Below, piece after piece: positions 44,101 through 52,236 of a stretch of DNA of 64,000 bases. The stretch's first letter is position 1; each line of letters starts with the position of its first letter. The stretch spans positions 3,070,001 to 3,134,000 of the forward strand of contig NZ_CP070356.1 of assembly GCF_016919445.1 (NCBI RefSeq), given 5' to 3'. A program made the translations under genes and the position numbers. Source of the DNA: Pseudomonas sp. PDNC002 (GTDB lineage Bacteria > Pseudomonadota > Gammaproteobacteria > Pseudomonadales > Pseudomonadaceae). The notes under the pieces are model-generated. The model was not told where the DNA came from. It did not search any database and was given only the letters and a program-made list of their open reading frames with translations.

Positions 44101-44179
44101 GAGTCTGCCTCCGCGGAAGCCCTCGGGACGAGGGCGGACAGATTGAGCATAGTCGCGTTGCGTGACGCCGCGCGGCCGT

Positions 44180-44368
44180 TCAGCCGGCGGCCAGGCGTTC
44201 CAGTTCGCGGCGCACCATGTTGGCGTAGTGCGGCGGGCTCAGCCGATACAGTTCGGTGGCGACCCAGGGCAGCCAGCGCGCGCCCAGCGCTTCGCGCTCG
44301 GCCAGCAGGCGCCGGGCGTCGGCCTCGGCGCGCAGGGCGTGTTCTTCGTGGTATTCGGCGCGGCTCAT
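44180..44368 (-). CDS. Small conserved-looking protein
   Basis: 62 aa, helical and charged (EEHALRAEADARRLLAEREALGARWLPWVATELYRL, in part RRLLAEREALGARW). The ribosome site is weak, but the composition is that of a real protein and not of a frame shadow. Function unknown. Confidence 0.5.
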   Translation of the reverse strand: MSRAEYHEEHALRAEADARRLLAEREALGARWLPWVATELYRLSPPHYANMVRRELERLAAG

Positions 44369-44399
44369 GACAGGAATGAATGACTCAACTCTGGGCGCA

Positions 44400-44837
44400 T
44401 CAAGTCTTGGCGCAATTCAGGGTCTGCGGGTCGATGGCGACGCTCGCCAGGGGCTTTCCGTCGCTGCCCACGTACTCGTGGGTGACGCCCAGGTGATGCT
44501 CGCGGAAGCGCTGCAGCAACTCGGTCTGCTGGCAGGTGGTGCTTTCCAGCTGAGTCTTCAGGCCGTTCTCGAACTTGGCTCGGGCGCCCAGATCCATGGC
44601 GTCCATGCGCAGGTTGGAGATCGCGTAGCGGTAATACAGCATCTTCTTCGCCGGGTCGAGCTGCACACTGTTGAGGGTGGTCACCTTGTCCACCTGACGC
44701 GGCAGGTTGGCCTTGCTCACCTGGTCGAAATAGTCCGCCGAGTCCTTGAGGAATTTCGCTTCTTCGGGAGAGTCGTCGGCGTGCACGGCAAGACTGGTGA
44801 GCAGCAGGAAGGGCAGGGCGAGGCGAGCAAACGGCAT
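44400..44837 (-). CDS. Exported protein of unknown function
   Basis: 145 aa. A signal peptide (FARLALPFLLLTSLAVHA) is cleaved near residue 20. The mature part is mostly helical, with two cysteines (STTCQQTELL and LNCAKT near the end) that may pair. The start at 44837 gives MPFARLAL; an AGGACA ribosome site lies upstream. No family recognised with confidence. Confidence 0.65.
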   Translation of the reverse strand: MPFARLALPFLLLTSLAVHADDSPEEAKFLKDSADYFDQVSKANLPRQVDKVTTLNSVQLDPAKKMLYYRYAISNLRMDAMDLGARAKFENGLKTQLESTTCQQTELLQRFREHHLGVTHEYVGSDGKPLASVAIDPQTLNCAKT

Positions 44838-45101
44838 GGGATTGTCCTGTACGGCTGATGGGAGTGTGGAGCTTCGATGCTGCGTCTTCAAAAACCGGGC
44901 GTTCAGGTGTAGCGACCGTCAGAGCATGGCCGAGTTCTACCGGTTGTGCAGTGATGGCGCACTCGACGCGTGAGTGTAGAGCACCCACGGCGGGCGACTG
45001 CTCGTGAGGGCATTCTTTTCGGAGTAGGCTTGCGCCCCACCGGAAGCGGGTACCCAACCGCTTCTCACCTTCCCGCTTTCGCCCACCGGACCGCCGCCGC
45101 C

Positions 45102-45536
45102 ATGATCGAACTGAACCAACTCGACCTCTCCACCGATACTACCGCGCAGCGCGTGATCAAGGACGAAACGGTCGCCGTGGAATTCGCCCTCGCGCCGGGC
45201 GAGCTGATGAGCCTCGAAGGCCCGAATCGCTATGCCGTCGGAGACGCGATCATCAGCAGTGCGACGGGGGAGCGCTGGGTCGTTTCCCGTGAGCGTTTCG
45301 ACCCCAAGTACCTTCCCGCCGACGCGGCCCTCGCGCATGGCGAGCCGGGCACCTATCGCAATCGTCCCAGCGTGGTGCTTGCCCGGCGCATGGACGAACC
45401 CTTCACCCTCCTGCGCTCCTCCGGCGGCGATCGGCTGACGGGCGCCGCCGGCGACTGGGTCATGCAGTACGCCCCCGGCGATTACGGTGTCGTGAAGGCC
45501 GAGCGCTTCGCCAAGGTCTATCGACTGGCCGATTGA
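45102..45536 (+). CDS. PGDYG-domain protein
   Basis: 144 aa. The name-giving motif YAPGDYGVVKAERFAKVY is near the C-terminus, and repeated beta-strand pairs (RYAVGDAIISSATGERWVV) fill the middle. Family function is not known to me. The ATG at 45102 is chosen because homologous-looking sequence begins there; the upstream in-frame stretch is non-conserved in character. Confidence 0.65.
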   Translation: MIELNQLDLSTDTTAQRVIKDETVAVEFALAPGELMSLEGPNRYAVGDAIISSATGERWVVSRERFDPKYLPADAALAHGEPGTYRNRPSVVLARRMDEPFTLLRSSGGDRLTGAAGDWVMQYAPGDYGVVKAERFAKVYRLAD

Positions 45537-45690
45537 ATCCACCCCCGGCTGGAAACCAACCGCCGCCAGCGGCTATGGTCTGTCCTGGCGGGCGCTCTGC
45601 GTCGCGTATTTCTTGCAACTTTGCCGGCGTTGCGCGGGTCCACCCTGCAGCCACTGGCCAGCGAAACGCTCATCGGGAGGACGGCGCGGA

Positions 45691-46596
45691 ATGCGATTCA
45701 TGGACATGCGAGGGCTCAGCCTGGGGCCCTGGAAGCTGATCAGCCTGACAGTGAAGGAATTCGTCGACGACGAGATGCCCACCTACGCCGCCGCGCTGGC
45801 GTACCAAGGGTTGTTTTCGCTGTTCCCTTTCCTGCTGTTCCTGATCGCGCTGCTGGGCTTCCTGCACCTGCCGGAGTTCTTCGACTTCCTTCGCCAGCAG
45901 GCCGACTACGTGCTGCCGGCACAGGCGCTGGAGCAGGTCAATCCTGTGATCGATCAGTTGCAGCAGCGCCAGGGCGGGCTGCTGTCCCTCGGTATCGTGG
46001 TGGCGCTGTGGTCATCCTCGGCGGCGGTGCGCTCGCTGATGATCGCCCTCAACGCCGCCTATGACGTGCGTGAGGGGCGTCCGGCGTGGAAGCGCATCCC
46101 GCTGTCGCTGCTCTACACCTTCGGCATCGTCGCCATGCTGATGCTGATCGCCGCGCTGATGATCCTCGGGCCGCAGGTCATGAGCTGGATCGCCGGCAAG
46201 GTCGGCCTGGAAGACTTCGTGGTGATCATCTGGAGCATCCTGCGCTGGCCGGTGATCGTCCTGCTGATGATGATGGCGGTGGCGATCATCTACTACGTCA
46301 CCCCCAACGTGGAGCAGAAATTCCGCTTCATCACGCCGGGCTCGGTGCTCGCCGTGGTGCTGTGGATTTCCGCGTCGCTGGGCTTTGGCTACTACGTGAA
46401 GAACTTCGCCGACTACAACGCCATGTATGGCAGCGTCGGGGCGATTATCGTGCTGCTGCTGTACTTCTACATCTCGTCGGCGGTGCTGTTGCTGGGGGCG
46501 GAGCTCAATGCGGTGATCGAGACCCATCTGCCCCACGGCAAGGATGCCGGCGAGAGGACCTTCAAGGAAGCCGAGCCGCCGCCGGAAGAGGCCTAG
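45691..46596 (+). CDS. YihY/BrkB-family membrane protein
   Basis: 301 aa with about six membrane segments. TYAAALAYQGLFSLFPFLLFLIALLG near the start and ALWSSSAAVRSLMIALNAAYDV are family-typical, as is YNAMYGSVGAIIVLLLYFYISS (in part NAMYGSVGAIIVLLL). The family was once labelled RNase BN in error. GGGAGG at 45675-45680 precedes the ATG. It ends four bases into the convergent lipoprotein gene. Confidence 0.88.
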   Translation: MRFMDMRGLSLGPWKLISLTVKEFVDDEMPTYAAALAYQGLFSLFPFLLFLIALLGFLHLPEFFDFLRQQADYVLPAQALEQVNPVIDQLQQRQGGLLSLGIVVALWSSSAAVRSLMIALNAAYDVREGRPAWKRIPLSLLYTFGIVAMLMLIAALMILGPQVMSWIAGKVGLEDFVVIIWSILRWPVIVLLMMMAVAIIYYVTPNVEQKFRFITPGSVLAVVLWISASLGFGYYVKNFADYNAMYGSVGAIIVLLLYFYISSAVLLLGAELNAVIETHLPHGKDAGERTFKEAEPPPEEA

Positions 46597-47144
46597 GGCC
46601 GCGGAGCCTGGCCGGCAACGGCGGGTGGTTCGGCGAGCAGGCCGTTGACCAGTGCCGTGGCCTTTTCGAAGGACGGATAGCCGCTCTTGGCGACATCCAG
46701 GTTGGCGTAGGACTCCCGATAGCGCAGGGCCTTTTCCGGATCGACCCTGTCCACCAGGTAGGGCTCGGACCAGATCTTGTAGAGCAGGGCGACGGCGTAG
46801 GGCTGGCCAGCGTCGGCGGCCTTTTCCAGCAGCGCTAGCACCTCGTCCACCTGCGGCCCTTCCTTGATCTTCAGCAACGCCATGTAGAAGCTCGCTTCGC
46901 CGCGTTCGTCCTTGACCATGGCGCGTTCGAGCAGCGCTCCGGCCAGCTCGTAGTTCGCCAGGTCACCCGTGGCGATCAGCAGCTTCGCCTGCAGCATGTC
47001 GTTCTGGTACAGCAGGCGTTCCTGACGGCAGGCGTCGCCGCTGAGCGGCTCGTCGCAGGGCTTGGTGGCGGACGTGGAGCAGCCTGCCAGCAGCAGCGGC
47101 AGGGCTACGGCGGCCAGCAGGTAAGGCGTGCGATGCTTGCCCAT
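46593..47144 (-). CDS. Lipoprotein with TPR/Sel1-like helices
   Basis: 183 aa. A lipoprotein signal peptide ends in LLLAGC. The mature part is helical with repeat-like segments (YELAGALLERAMVKDERGEASF, VDEVLALLEKAADAGQPYAVALL; shortest cores ALLERAMVKDERGEA and ALLEKAADAGQPYAV), as in Sel1/TPR proteins. GAGGGA sets the ATG at 47144. A much longer in-frame reading to 48257 runs antisense to the LysR gene region and is rejected. Confidence 0.75.
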   Translation of the reverse strand: MGKHRTPYLLAAVALPLLLAGCSTSATKPCDEPLSGDACRQERLLYQNDMLQAKLLIATGDLANYELAGALLERAMVKDERGEASFYMALLKIKEGPQVDEVLALLEKAADAGQPYAVALLYKIWSEPYLVDRVDPEKALRYRESYANLDVAKSGYPSFEKATALVNGLLAEPPAVAGQAPRP

Positions 47145-47233
47145 GCAAGTCCCTCGGGGGCGAATGTCAGGGTTCGACCGGCCTGTGTGCCTGCCGGTTC
47201 TCTGTGTTGGCGAAAAGCATAGCCGCTGCGCTG

Positions 47234-48142
47234 TCACAGGGCTTCGAAACCGGGCAGGCACGGCACGCGGGCGAGGAGGAAGTCGATCAGCGTGCGCGTG
47301 CGCGCCGGCAGGTGGCGCCGCGAGGGGTAGAGCAGGTTGGCCTCCTGGGTCGGGCCGTGCCAGTCCACCAGCAGGCGTTGCAGCGTGCCGTCGGCGAGCA
47401 GGTCGGCCACCAGCCAGGCCGGCGTCAGGCCGAAGCCCGCGGCCAGGCAATAGCTCTCGCGGATCGCCAGGGAGCTGTTCACCGTGTAGCGACTGCGCGT
47501 GGCGAGATTCAGTTCGCGGCCGTCGGCGTGGCGCAGCAGCAGGTTCTGTCCGGCATCCAGCCAGGTGAAGCGCAGGTAGTCCGCCAGCGGCAGGTCTTCT
47601 GGCCGCTCCAGTGTCGGCAGGCGCGCGAGATACGACGGCGCCGCCACTAGGTAGCGCGGCGAGCGCGCCAGCGGGCGGGCAACCAACTGGTCCGGCAGTT
47701 CTCCACCCAGGCGCAGGGCGAGGTCGATACCTTCCTCGGCGAGGTCGACGAAGCGGTCGTTGAGCAGCAGCTCCAGTTCGACCTCCGGGTGCAGCGCCAT
47801 GAACTCCAGCAGCAGCGCGTTGAGTCGCAGCACGCCCAGGCTTACCGGCGCACTGACGCGCAGGCGCCCGCGAACCTGCTCGGTCTCCCCTCGGGCTTCG
47901 CTGACGCCGTCGGCGAAGCTTTCCAGCGTCTGCCGGGCGTGTTCGTAGAAGCGCCGGCCCTGTTCCGTGGGATGTACGCGGGTGGTGCTGCGGATCAGCA
48001 ATTGCGCGCCGATTTGGCGCTCCAGCGCCGCCATGGTCTTGCTCACGGTCGGCTGGCTGCTGCCGGACTCCCGCGCCACGGCGGAGAGGCTGCCCAGTTC
48101 CACGGCGCGGACAAAGCAATGCAACGCCTTGAGGGTATCCAT
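47234..48142 (-). CDS. LysR-family transcriptional regulator
   Basis: 302 aa. N-terminal winged helix-turn-helix (ALHCFVRAVELGSLSAVARE, SSQPTVSKTMAALE) and a substrate-binding domain after residue 90. It is of the CrgA/PA-type group with GRLRVSAPVSLG. Divergent from the SGNH esterase gene; a palindrome with T-N11-A spacing lies just before its start and is a candidate operator for both genes. Confidence 0.92.
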   Translation of the reverse strand: MDTLKALHCFVRAVELGSLSAVARESGSSQPTVSKTMAALERQIGAQLLIRSTTRVHPTEQGRRFYEHARQTLESFADGVSEARGETEQVRGRLRVSAPVSLGVLRLNALLLEFMALHPEVELELLLNDRFVDLAEEGIDLALRLGGELPDQLVARPLARSPRYLVAAPSYLARLPTLERPEDLPLADYLRFTWLDAGQNLLLRHADGRELNLATRSRYTVNSSLAIRESYCLAAGFGLTPAWLVADLLADGTLQRLLVDWHGPTQEANLLYPSRRHLPARTRTLIDFLLARVPCLPGFEAL

Positions 48143-48147
48143 GTCTT

Positions 48148-48162
48148 ATTCGTTTATCGAAT
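48148..48162. promoter_or_regulatory. Candidate LysR operator
   Basis: ATTCG-tttat-CGAAT, perfect 5-base arms, with the T-N11-A spacing typical of LysR-type sites. It is six bases upstream of the lysR start codon and 85 bases before the esterase gene. Confidence 0.45.
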
Positions 48163-48247
48163 GGCGGGTCTGCAAATATGCCGGCTACCGCTGTGAATGG
48201 GAATGGCCGAGTCTTGCGGCAACCCATCACCGACTTCGAGGTCTGCC

Positions 48248-49480
48248 ATGAAACCACTGATACTCGCCGCCCTTATCGCAGTGAATGCGCCGCTGGCGCT
48301 CGCCGACACCGGGCACTGGCAAGCGACCTGGAGCGCCAGCCCGCAACGTACCTGGGGCAAGGAGTTGCCGTTGCCCGTGGGCGTGCCGACGCAGATCACC
48401 GACCACACGCTGCGGCAGATCGTGAAGGTCAGCCTGGGCGGGCAGCGCGTGCGCATCGCGCTGTCCAACGCCTATGGCAGCCAGCCGGTGGCCATCGGCG
48501 GCGCCGCGGTGGCCCTGGCGGCGCCGGACGGACGCCTGGGCGGCCCGAGCCGGCCGCTGACGTTCGCCGGGCGGGCCACCGCGTACATCGCACCGGGCGC
48601 CGAGCTGTTCAGCGACCCGCTGGACCTCGCGGTGCCGGCGTTGGGCGAACTGGCCGTGTCGCTCTACCTGCCGCAGCCCACCGCCATCCAGAGCTTCCAC
48701 TGGGACGGCAAGCAGCGCGTCTATGGGGCGGCGGGTGACCAGCGCGACGTCACGCAGTTGCCGCCGGACGGCACGATGGAGGCGCGACTGTTCCTCACCG
48801 ATGTGCTGGTGGACAGCCCGCAGCCGCGACCGGTGGTGGCGGTCTTTGGCGACTCCATCACCGATGGCCGTGGCGCCAGCCTCGACGGCAACCAGCGTTG
48901 GCCGGACCTGTTGGCGCAGCGGCTGGCCGCGCGCGAGGTCGGGGTGATCAACGCCGGTATTTCCGGCGCGCGCCTGCTCTCCGACGGCATGGGCCAGAGT
49001 GGCCTGGCGCGCTTCCAGCGCGACGTGGTAGGCAAGCCGGGCGTGAAGGCGGCCATCGTGTTGCTGGGCATCAACGACATTTCCTGGCCGGGTAGCACCT
49101 TCGCGCCGAACAACCCGCTGGTGCAGTTCGAGGATCTGGTGGCGGGCTACCGACAGCTGATCGCCCAGGCGCACGTACATGGCGTGCGAATCGTCGGCGC
49201 GACCATCCTGCCGTTCGAGCGTGCGCTCAACGGCTCGCCAGTGCAGCACTACCATGCGGCGAACAAGGAAGCGCTGCGCCAGCGGGTGAACCAGTGGATT
49301 CGCGAGAGCGGAGAGTTCGATGCGGTGGTGGACCTGGATGCGCGGCTGCGCGATCCGGCGCACCCTTTGCGCCTGCTGCCGGCCTACGACAGTGGCGATC
49401 ACCTGCATCCGGGGGATGCGGGGAACCGGGCGATGGCGGACAGCGTGGATATCGAGGCGCTGCTGCAGGGGCTGTTGTAG
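48248..49480 (+). CDS. Secreted SGNH/GDSL hydrolase
   Basis: 410 aa. A signal peptide (about 1-19) is followed by a beta-rich domain (about 25-190) and an SGNH hydrolase domain. The catalytic Ser is in VFGDSITDG, block III GIND is in LLGINDISW, and the Asp-His pair is in GDHLHPGDAG. Such two-domain enzymes act as carbohydrate or lipid esterases. GAGG precedes the ATG at 48248. The stop TAG (49478-49480) is part of a REP element starting at 49477. Confidence 0.88.
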   Translation: MKPLILAALIAVNAPLALADTGHWQATWSASPQRTWGKELPLPVGVPTQITDHTLRQIVKVSLGGQRVRIALSNAYGSQPVAIGGAAVALAAPDGRLGGPSRPLTFAGRATAYIAPGAELFSDPLDLAVPALGELAVSLYLPQPTAIQSFHWDGKQRVYGAAGDQRDVTQLPPDGTMEARLFLTDVLVDSPQPRPVVAVFGDSITDGRGASLDGNQRWPDLLAQRLAAREVGVINAGISGARLLSDGMGQSGLARFQRDVVGKPGVKAAIVLLGINDISWPGSTFAPNNPLVQFEDLVAGYRQLIAQAHVHGVRIVGATILPFERALNGSPVQHYHAANKEALRQRVNQWIRESGEFDAVVDLDARLRDPAHPLRLLPAYDSGDHLHPGDAGNRAMADSVDIEALLQGLL

Positions 49481-49554
49481 GAGCGAGCTTGCTCGCGAAC
49501 CGCACAGCCTGGGAGTAGGCGGTGAGGTCGATCGCGGACGGAGTCCGCTCCTAC
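49477..49554. repeat. REP element pair after the SGNH hydrolase
   Basis: GTAGGAGCGAGCTTGCTCGC at the left and CGGACGGAGTCCGCTCCTAC at the right. The two arms belong to slightly different REP variants (GAGCTTGCTC versus GGACGGAGTCC). The leading GTAG provides the stop codon of the hydrolase. Confidence 0.83.
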
Positions 49555-49621
49555 GAGACCGGCACCCCGGCGAGGTCGGATGCCGCCGGAGTTAAACCAG
49601 CGTTCCGACGCGGCCGAAGGC

Positions 49622-49782
49622 GTAGGAGCAACTGTCTTTCTCGGGAAGCCCGTGCCGATGCTTTCCCCTCACCCCAGCCCTCTCCCTAGGGAGAGGGAGC
49701 TGATCGTGACGGTTGACACTGGAGTGTCATCCTGCACCGAACGGTCCCCTCTCCCCCTGGGAGAGGGTTAGGGTGAGGGCTG
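49622..49782 (+). repeat. Dispersed repeat, copy 3
   Basis: Begins GTAGGAGCAACTGTCTTTCT and ends GGGAGAGGGTTAGGGTGAGG. CATCCTGCACCGAACGGTCC and the CCCTCTCCC/GGGAGAGGG hairpin match copy 2. An extra CCTCTCCCTAGGGAGAGG palindrome lies in its left half. Confidence 0.82.
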
Positions 49783-49804
49783 ACCGGAGCACGGACCGAT
49801 CAGG

Positions 49805-49826
49805 CAGGAGCGGACTTCGTCCGCGA
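49805..49826 (+). repeat. Single REP arm
   Basis: CAGGAGCGGACTTCGTCCGC, a one-sided REP hairpin, 23 bases after dispersed repeat copy 3. The matching inverse arm is missing. Confidence 0.75.
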
Positions 49827-49861
49827 TTGGCTCGACACTGGCACGGCGGGATCAGGCGCCC

Positions 49862-50977
49862 TCAGCCACCAAACACCGGCCCCGTGCTGTCATCGTCCAT
49901 CCCGCGCTCCAGCTTGATCTTCAACGCCAGGTCGGTGCGCGAATCGGCGAACTTCAGCGCGTCGGCCACGCTGATCCGGCTTTCCTCCAGCAGCCTGTAG
50001 AGGCTCTGGTCGAAACTCTGCATGCCGCTTTCCAGCGCACGTTCCACCGCGCCCTTGAGCTCGGGCAGCTCGTCGCGCTGGATGATCCCGCGAATGTGCG
50101 GCGTCCCCAGGACCAGCTCCACCGCCACCGCGCGGCGTTGGCGGGCGCCGGGCACCAGGCGCTGGCCGATCAGCGCCAGCAGGTTCTGCGACAGGTCGGC
50201 GAGCACCTGCAACCGGGCCTCGTCGGGGAAGAACCGCGCGATGCGCTCGATAGCGTGGCGGCAACTGGTGCCGTGCAACGTGGCAACGCACAAGTGACCG
50301 GTCTCGGCATAGTGCAGCGCATGTTGCATGGTCGCCGCATCGCGAATCTCGCCGAGCATGATCACGTCCGGCGCCTCGCGCAGCACATTGCGCAGGGCGG
50401 CTTCGTAGCTATGGGTGTCCAGGCCGACCTCGCGCTGGTCGATGATCGACTTCTGGTGCGTGTGGAGGAATTCGATGGGGTCCTCGATGCAGACGATATG
50501 TCCCGAACGGTGGCGGTTGCGGAAATCCAGCATGCTCGCCAGCGTGGTTGACTTGCCCGAGCCGGCGGCGCCGATCACCAGGATCAGCCCGCGGTCCTGC
50601 ATGGCCAGCTTGTCGAGGATCGGCGGCAGCCCCAGGCTCGCCACGTCCGGGATCACCTGTTTGATCAGCCGCACCACCATCGCCACTTCGCCGCGCTGGA
50701 GGTAGATGTTGGCGCGGAAGCGGCCGACGTCCGGCACGCTCAGCGCCAGGTTCATCTCCAGCTCGCGCTCGAACTCTTCCGCCTGCGCCGCCGACATCAG
50801 CTGCCCGGCCAGCGTCTTCACCTCGCCCGGCCCCAGCGGGCGCTCGCCCACCGGCTGGCTGTGGCCCTCGACCTTCAGGTGCGGCGGCGCGCCGACGCTG
50901 AAGAACATGTCCGAGCCGTTCTGCTCCGGCAGCAGGCGCAGGTAGGTGAAAACGTCCGGCAAGGGGGAATCGGTCAT
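49862..50977 (-). CDS. PilT/PilU-family type IV pilus retraction ATPase
   Basis: 371 aa. An N-terminal PAS-like domain (about 1-100) precedes a RecA-type ATPase: Walker A GAAGSGKSTT, Asp box IEDPIEF, Walker B region PDVIMLGEIRD, His box ATLHG. The sequence is closer in length and motifs to PilU (382 aa in P. aeruginosa) than to PilT. It is not beside pilT, so it is an orphan PilU-like protein. Start set by position only. Confidence 0.88.
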   Translation of the reverse strand: MTDSPLPDVFTYLRLLPEQNGSDMFFSVGAPPHLKVEGHSQPVGERPLGPGEVKTLAGQLMSAAQAEEFERELEMNLALSVPDVGRFRANIYLQRGEVAMVVRLIKQVIPDVASLGLPPILDKLAMQDRGLILVIGAAGSGKSTTLASMLDFRNRHRSGHIVCIEDPIEFLHTHQKSIIDQREVGLDTHSYEAALRNVLREAPDVIMLGEIRDAATMQHALHYAETGHLCVATLHGTSCRHAIERIARFFPDEARLQVLADLSQNLLALIGQRLVPGARQRRAVAVELVLGTPHIRGIIQRDELPELKGAVERALESGMQSFDQSLYRLLEESRISVADALKFADSRTDLALKIKLERGMDDDSTGPVFGG

Positions 50978-51136
50978 GGGTCTGTCTCGGTGGCGGTGTG
51001 GGCCCCTGGCCGTGGGCGAAGGGAGGCTGTGATCAGCCTAGTCGCAGTGTCAGATGTAGGACGGAAGCGTAGGAAGATTGCAGGGCCTACGCGTTGACGC
51101 AGCGCATGGGCGTCTCGATGCGTCGTCCGTCTTCGC

Positions 51137-52048
51137 TCAGGCGCTGGCGGCTTCGCCCTTGAGCCAGTCGCTGAAGCGCCGAGCGGTATCGCTCAGCGGC
51201 TTCTGCCGGCGTGTCAGCAGGTAGTAGGCAAGCGGATGGCGCATGACCATGTCGGGGAAGGGCATCACCAGTTCGCCGCTGCGCAACGGCCGCTCGATCA
51301 GCTCCACGGCGCAGAGGGCGATGCCGTAGCCTTCGATGGCCATCTGCGCGAGCACGTTGGAGTCGGTGACCACATGGCCGCGGTCCAGGCGCAAGGGGAT
51401 TTCCGGGTGCAGCGCCTGCCAGCTCTTCCAGTCGTCCTGGTTGCGGTCGTGCAGCAGCGGCTGGCGGGCCAGGTCCGCCGGTTCGCGCAGCGGCGGCAGG
51501 GCTGTGAGCAGGGCAGGGGCGCAGACCGGCACGTAGTTCAGCCCCATCAGAAATTCGGCGTCGAAGCCCGGCCAATCGGGGCCGCCCCACTTGATCGCCA
51601 GTTCCACCTGCTCGGGGAATTCCACGCGCTGGGTGGTCAGGAGCTGCTGGATGCGCAGCTCCGGAAAGTGACGGGTGAACAGCTTCAGCCGCGGCGTCAA
51701 CCAGAAGGCGCTCATCACCGGCTCTGCTTCGATATGCAGGACCGCGGGCTCGCCGCGCCGGGCGCTGCGGTCGAGTGCTGCCATCAACTGCGACAAGGGC
51801 GCGTCGATACCGGCGAGCAGTTCGATGCCGGCCTGGGTGAGTTCGACGGCGCGAGTGGAACGGGCGAACAACTGCACGCCCAGTGATTCTTCCAGCTTGA
51901 CCACCTGTTGGCTCACCGCCGATTGCGACAGATGCAGCAGCTCGGCCGCGCGGGTGAAATTGCCCTGGTCGGCCACGGTCCTGAATGCCAGCAGCAGGCT
52001 CAGGTGCGGCAGGCGGGTGAGGGCAAGCGAGTCGCTGGCGTCATTCAT
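51137..52048 (-). CDS. LysR-family regulator of the BCCT/enolase cluster
   Basis: 303 aa. Winged helix-turn-helix (LLLAFRTVADQGNFTRAAELL, in part FTRAAELLHLSQSAVSQQV) and a GcvA-type substrate-binding domain. It diverges from the transporter gene, with 177 bases between the start codons, and is the obvious candidate regulator of that operon. ATG at 52048 is preferred over 52054. Confidence 0.92.
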   Translation of the reverse strand: MNDASDSLALTRLPHLSLLLAFRTVADQGNFTRAAELLHLSQSAVSQQVVKLEESLGVQLFARSTRAVELTQAGIELLAGIDAPLSQLMAALDRSARRGEPAVLHIEAEPVMSAFWLTPRLKLFTRHFPELRIQQLLTTQRVEFPEQVELAIKWGGPDWPGFDAEFLMGLNYVPVCAPALLTALPPLREPADLARQPLLHDRNQDDWKSWQALHPEIPLRLDRGHVVTDSNVLAQMAIEGYGIALCAVELIERPLRSGELVMPFPDMVMRHPLAYYLLTRRQKPLSDTARRFSDWLKGEAASA

Positions 52049-52072
52049 AAGCAACCGTGATCAATCCATTAG

Positions 52073-52085
52073 GAAATCGCGTTTC
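52073..52085. promoter_or_regulatory. Palindrome in the LysR/BCCT divergent region
   Basis: GAAA-tcgcg-TTTC. Short arms, but in the right place for a regulator site. Weak evidence. Confidence 0.25.
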
Positions 52086-52170
52086 ACTGCGCCCTGGAGC
52101 GCGGCATAGATTGCCGTGCCGCCCGCCTCAGCGCCAGGGCCATCCCAACAACGATAACAAGGGACCCATC

Positions 52171-52236
52171 ATGCAACGAACCTGCTTCACCGCACCATTC
52201 ACTGCCACGCCAACGGGAGATCGCCATGTCGACTGA
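52171..52236 (+). CDS. Possible 21-aa leader peptide before the BCCT gene
   Basis: An ATG with AAGGGA six bases upstream opens a 21-codon frame (MQRTCFTAPFTATPTGDRHV, then D and stop) that ends 11 bases inside the transporter gene, in another frame. Translation of it would bring ribosomes to the BCCT start. It may also be chance; no similarity is known to me. Confidence 0.35.
   Translation: MQRTCFTAPFTATPTGDRHVD

Larger units (their letters stand above)
49481..49861. other. Repeat-filled intergenic region
   Basis: 381 bases between the convergent hydrolase and PilU-like genes. It contains the REP pair, dispersed repeat copy 3 (49622-49782) and a single REP arm (49805-49826). No gene is visible. 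Confidence 0.8.

Noticed and set aside
47145..48257. Long N-terminal extension of the lipoprotein gene to 554 codons
   Set aside because: It runs antisense through the LysR gene. A lipoprotein signal peptide and a good ribosome site begin at 47144.
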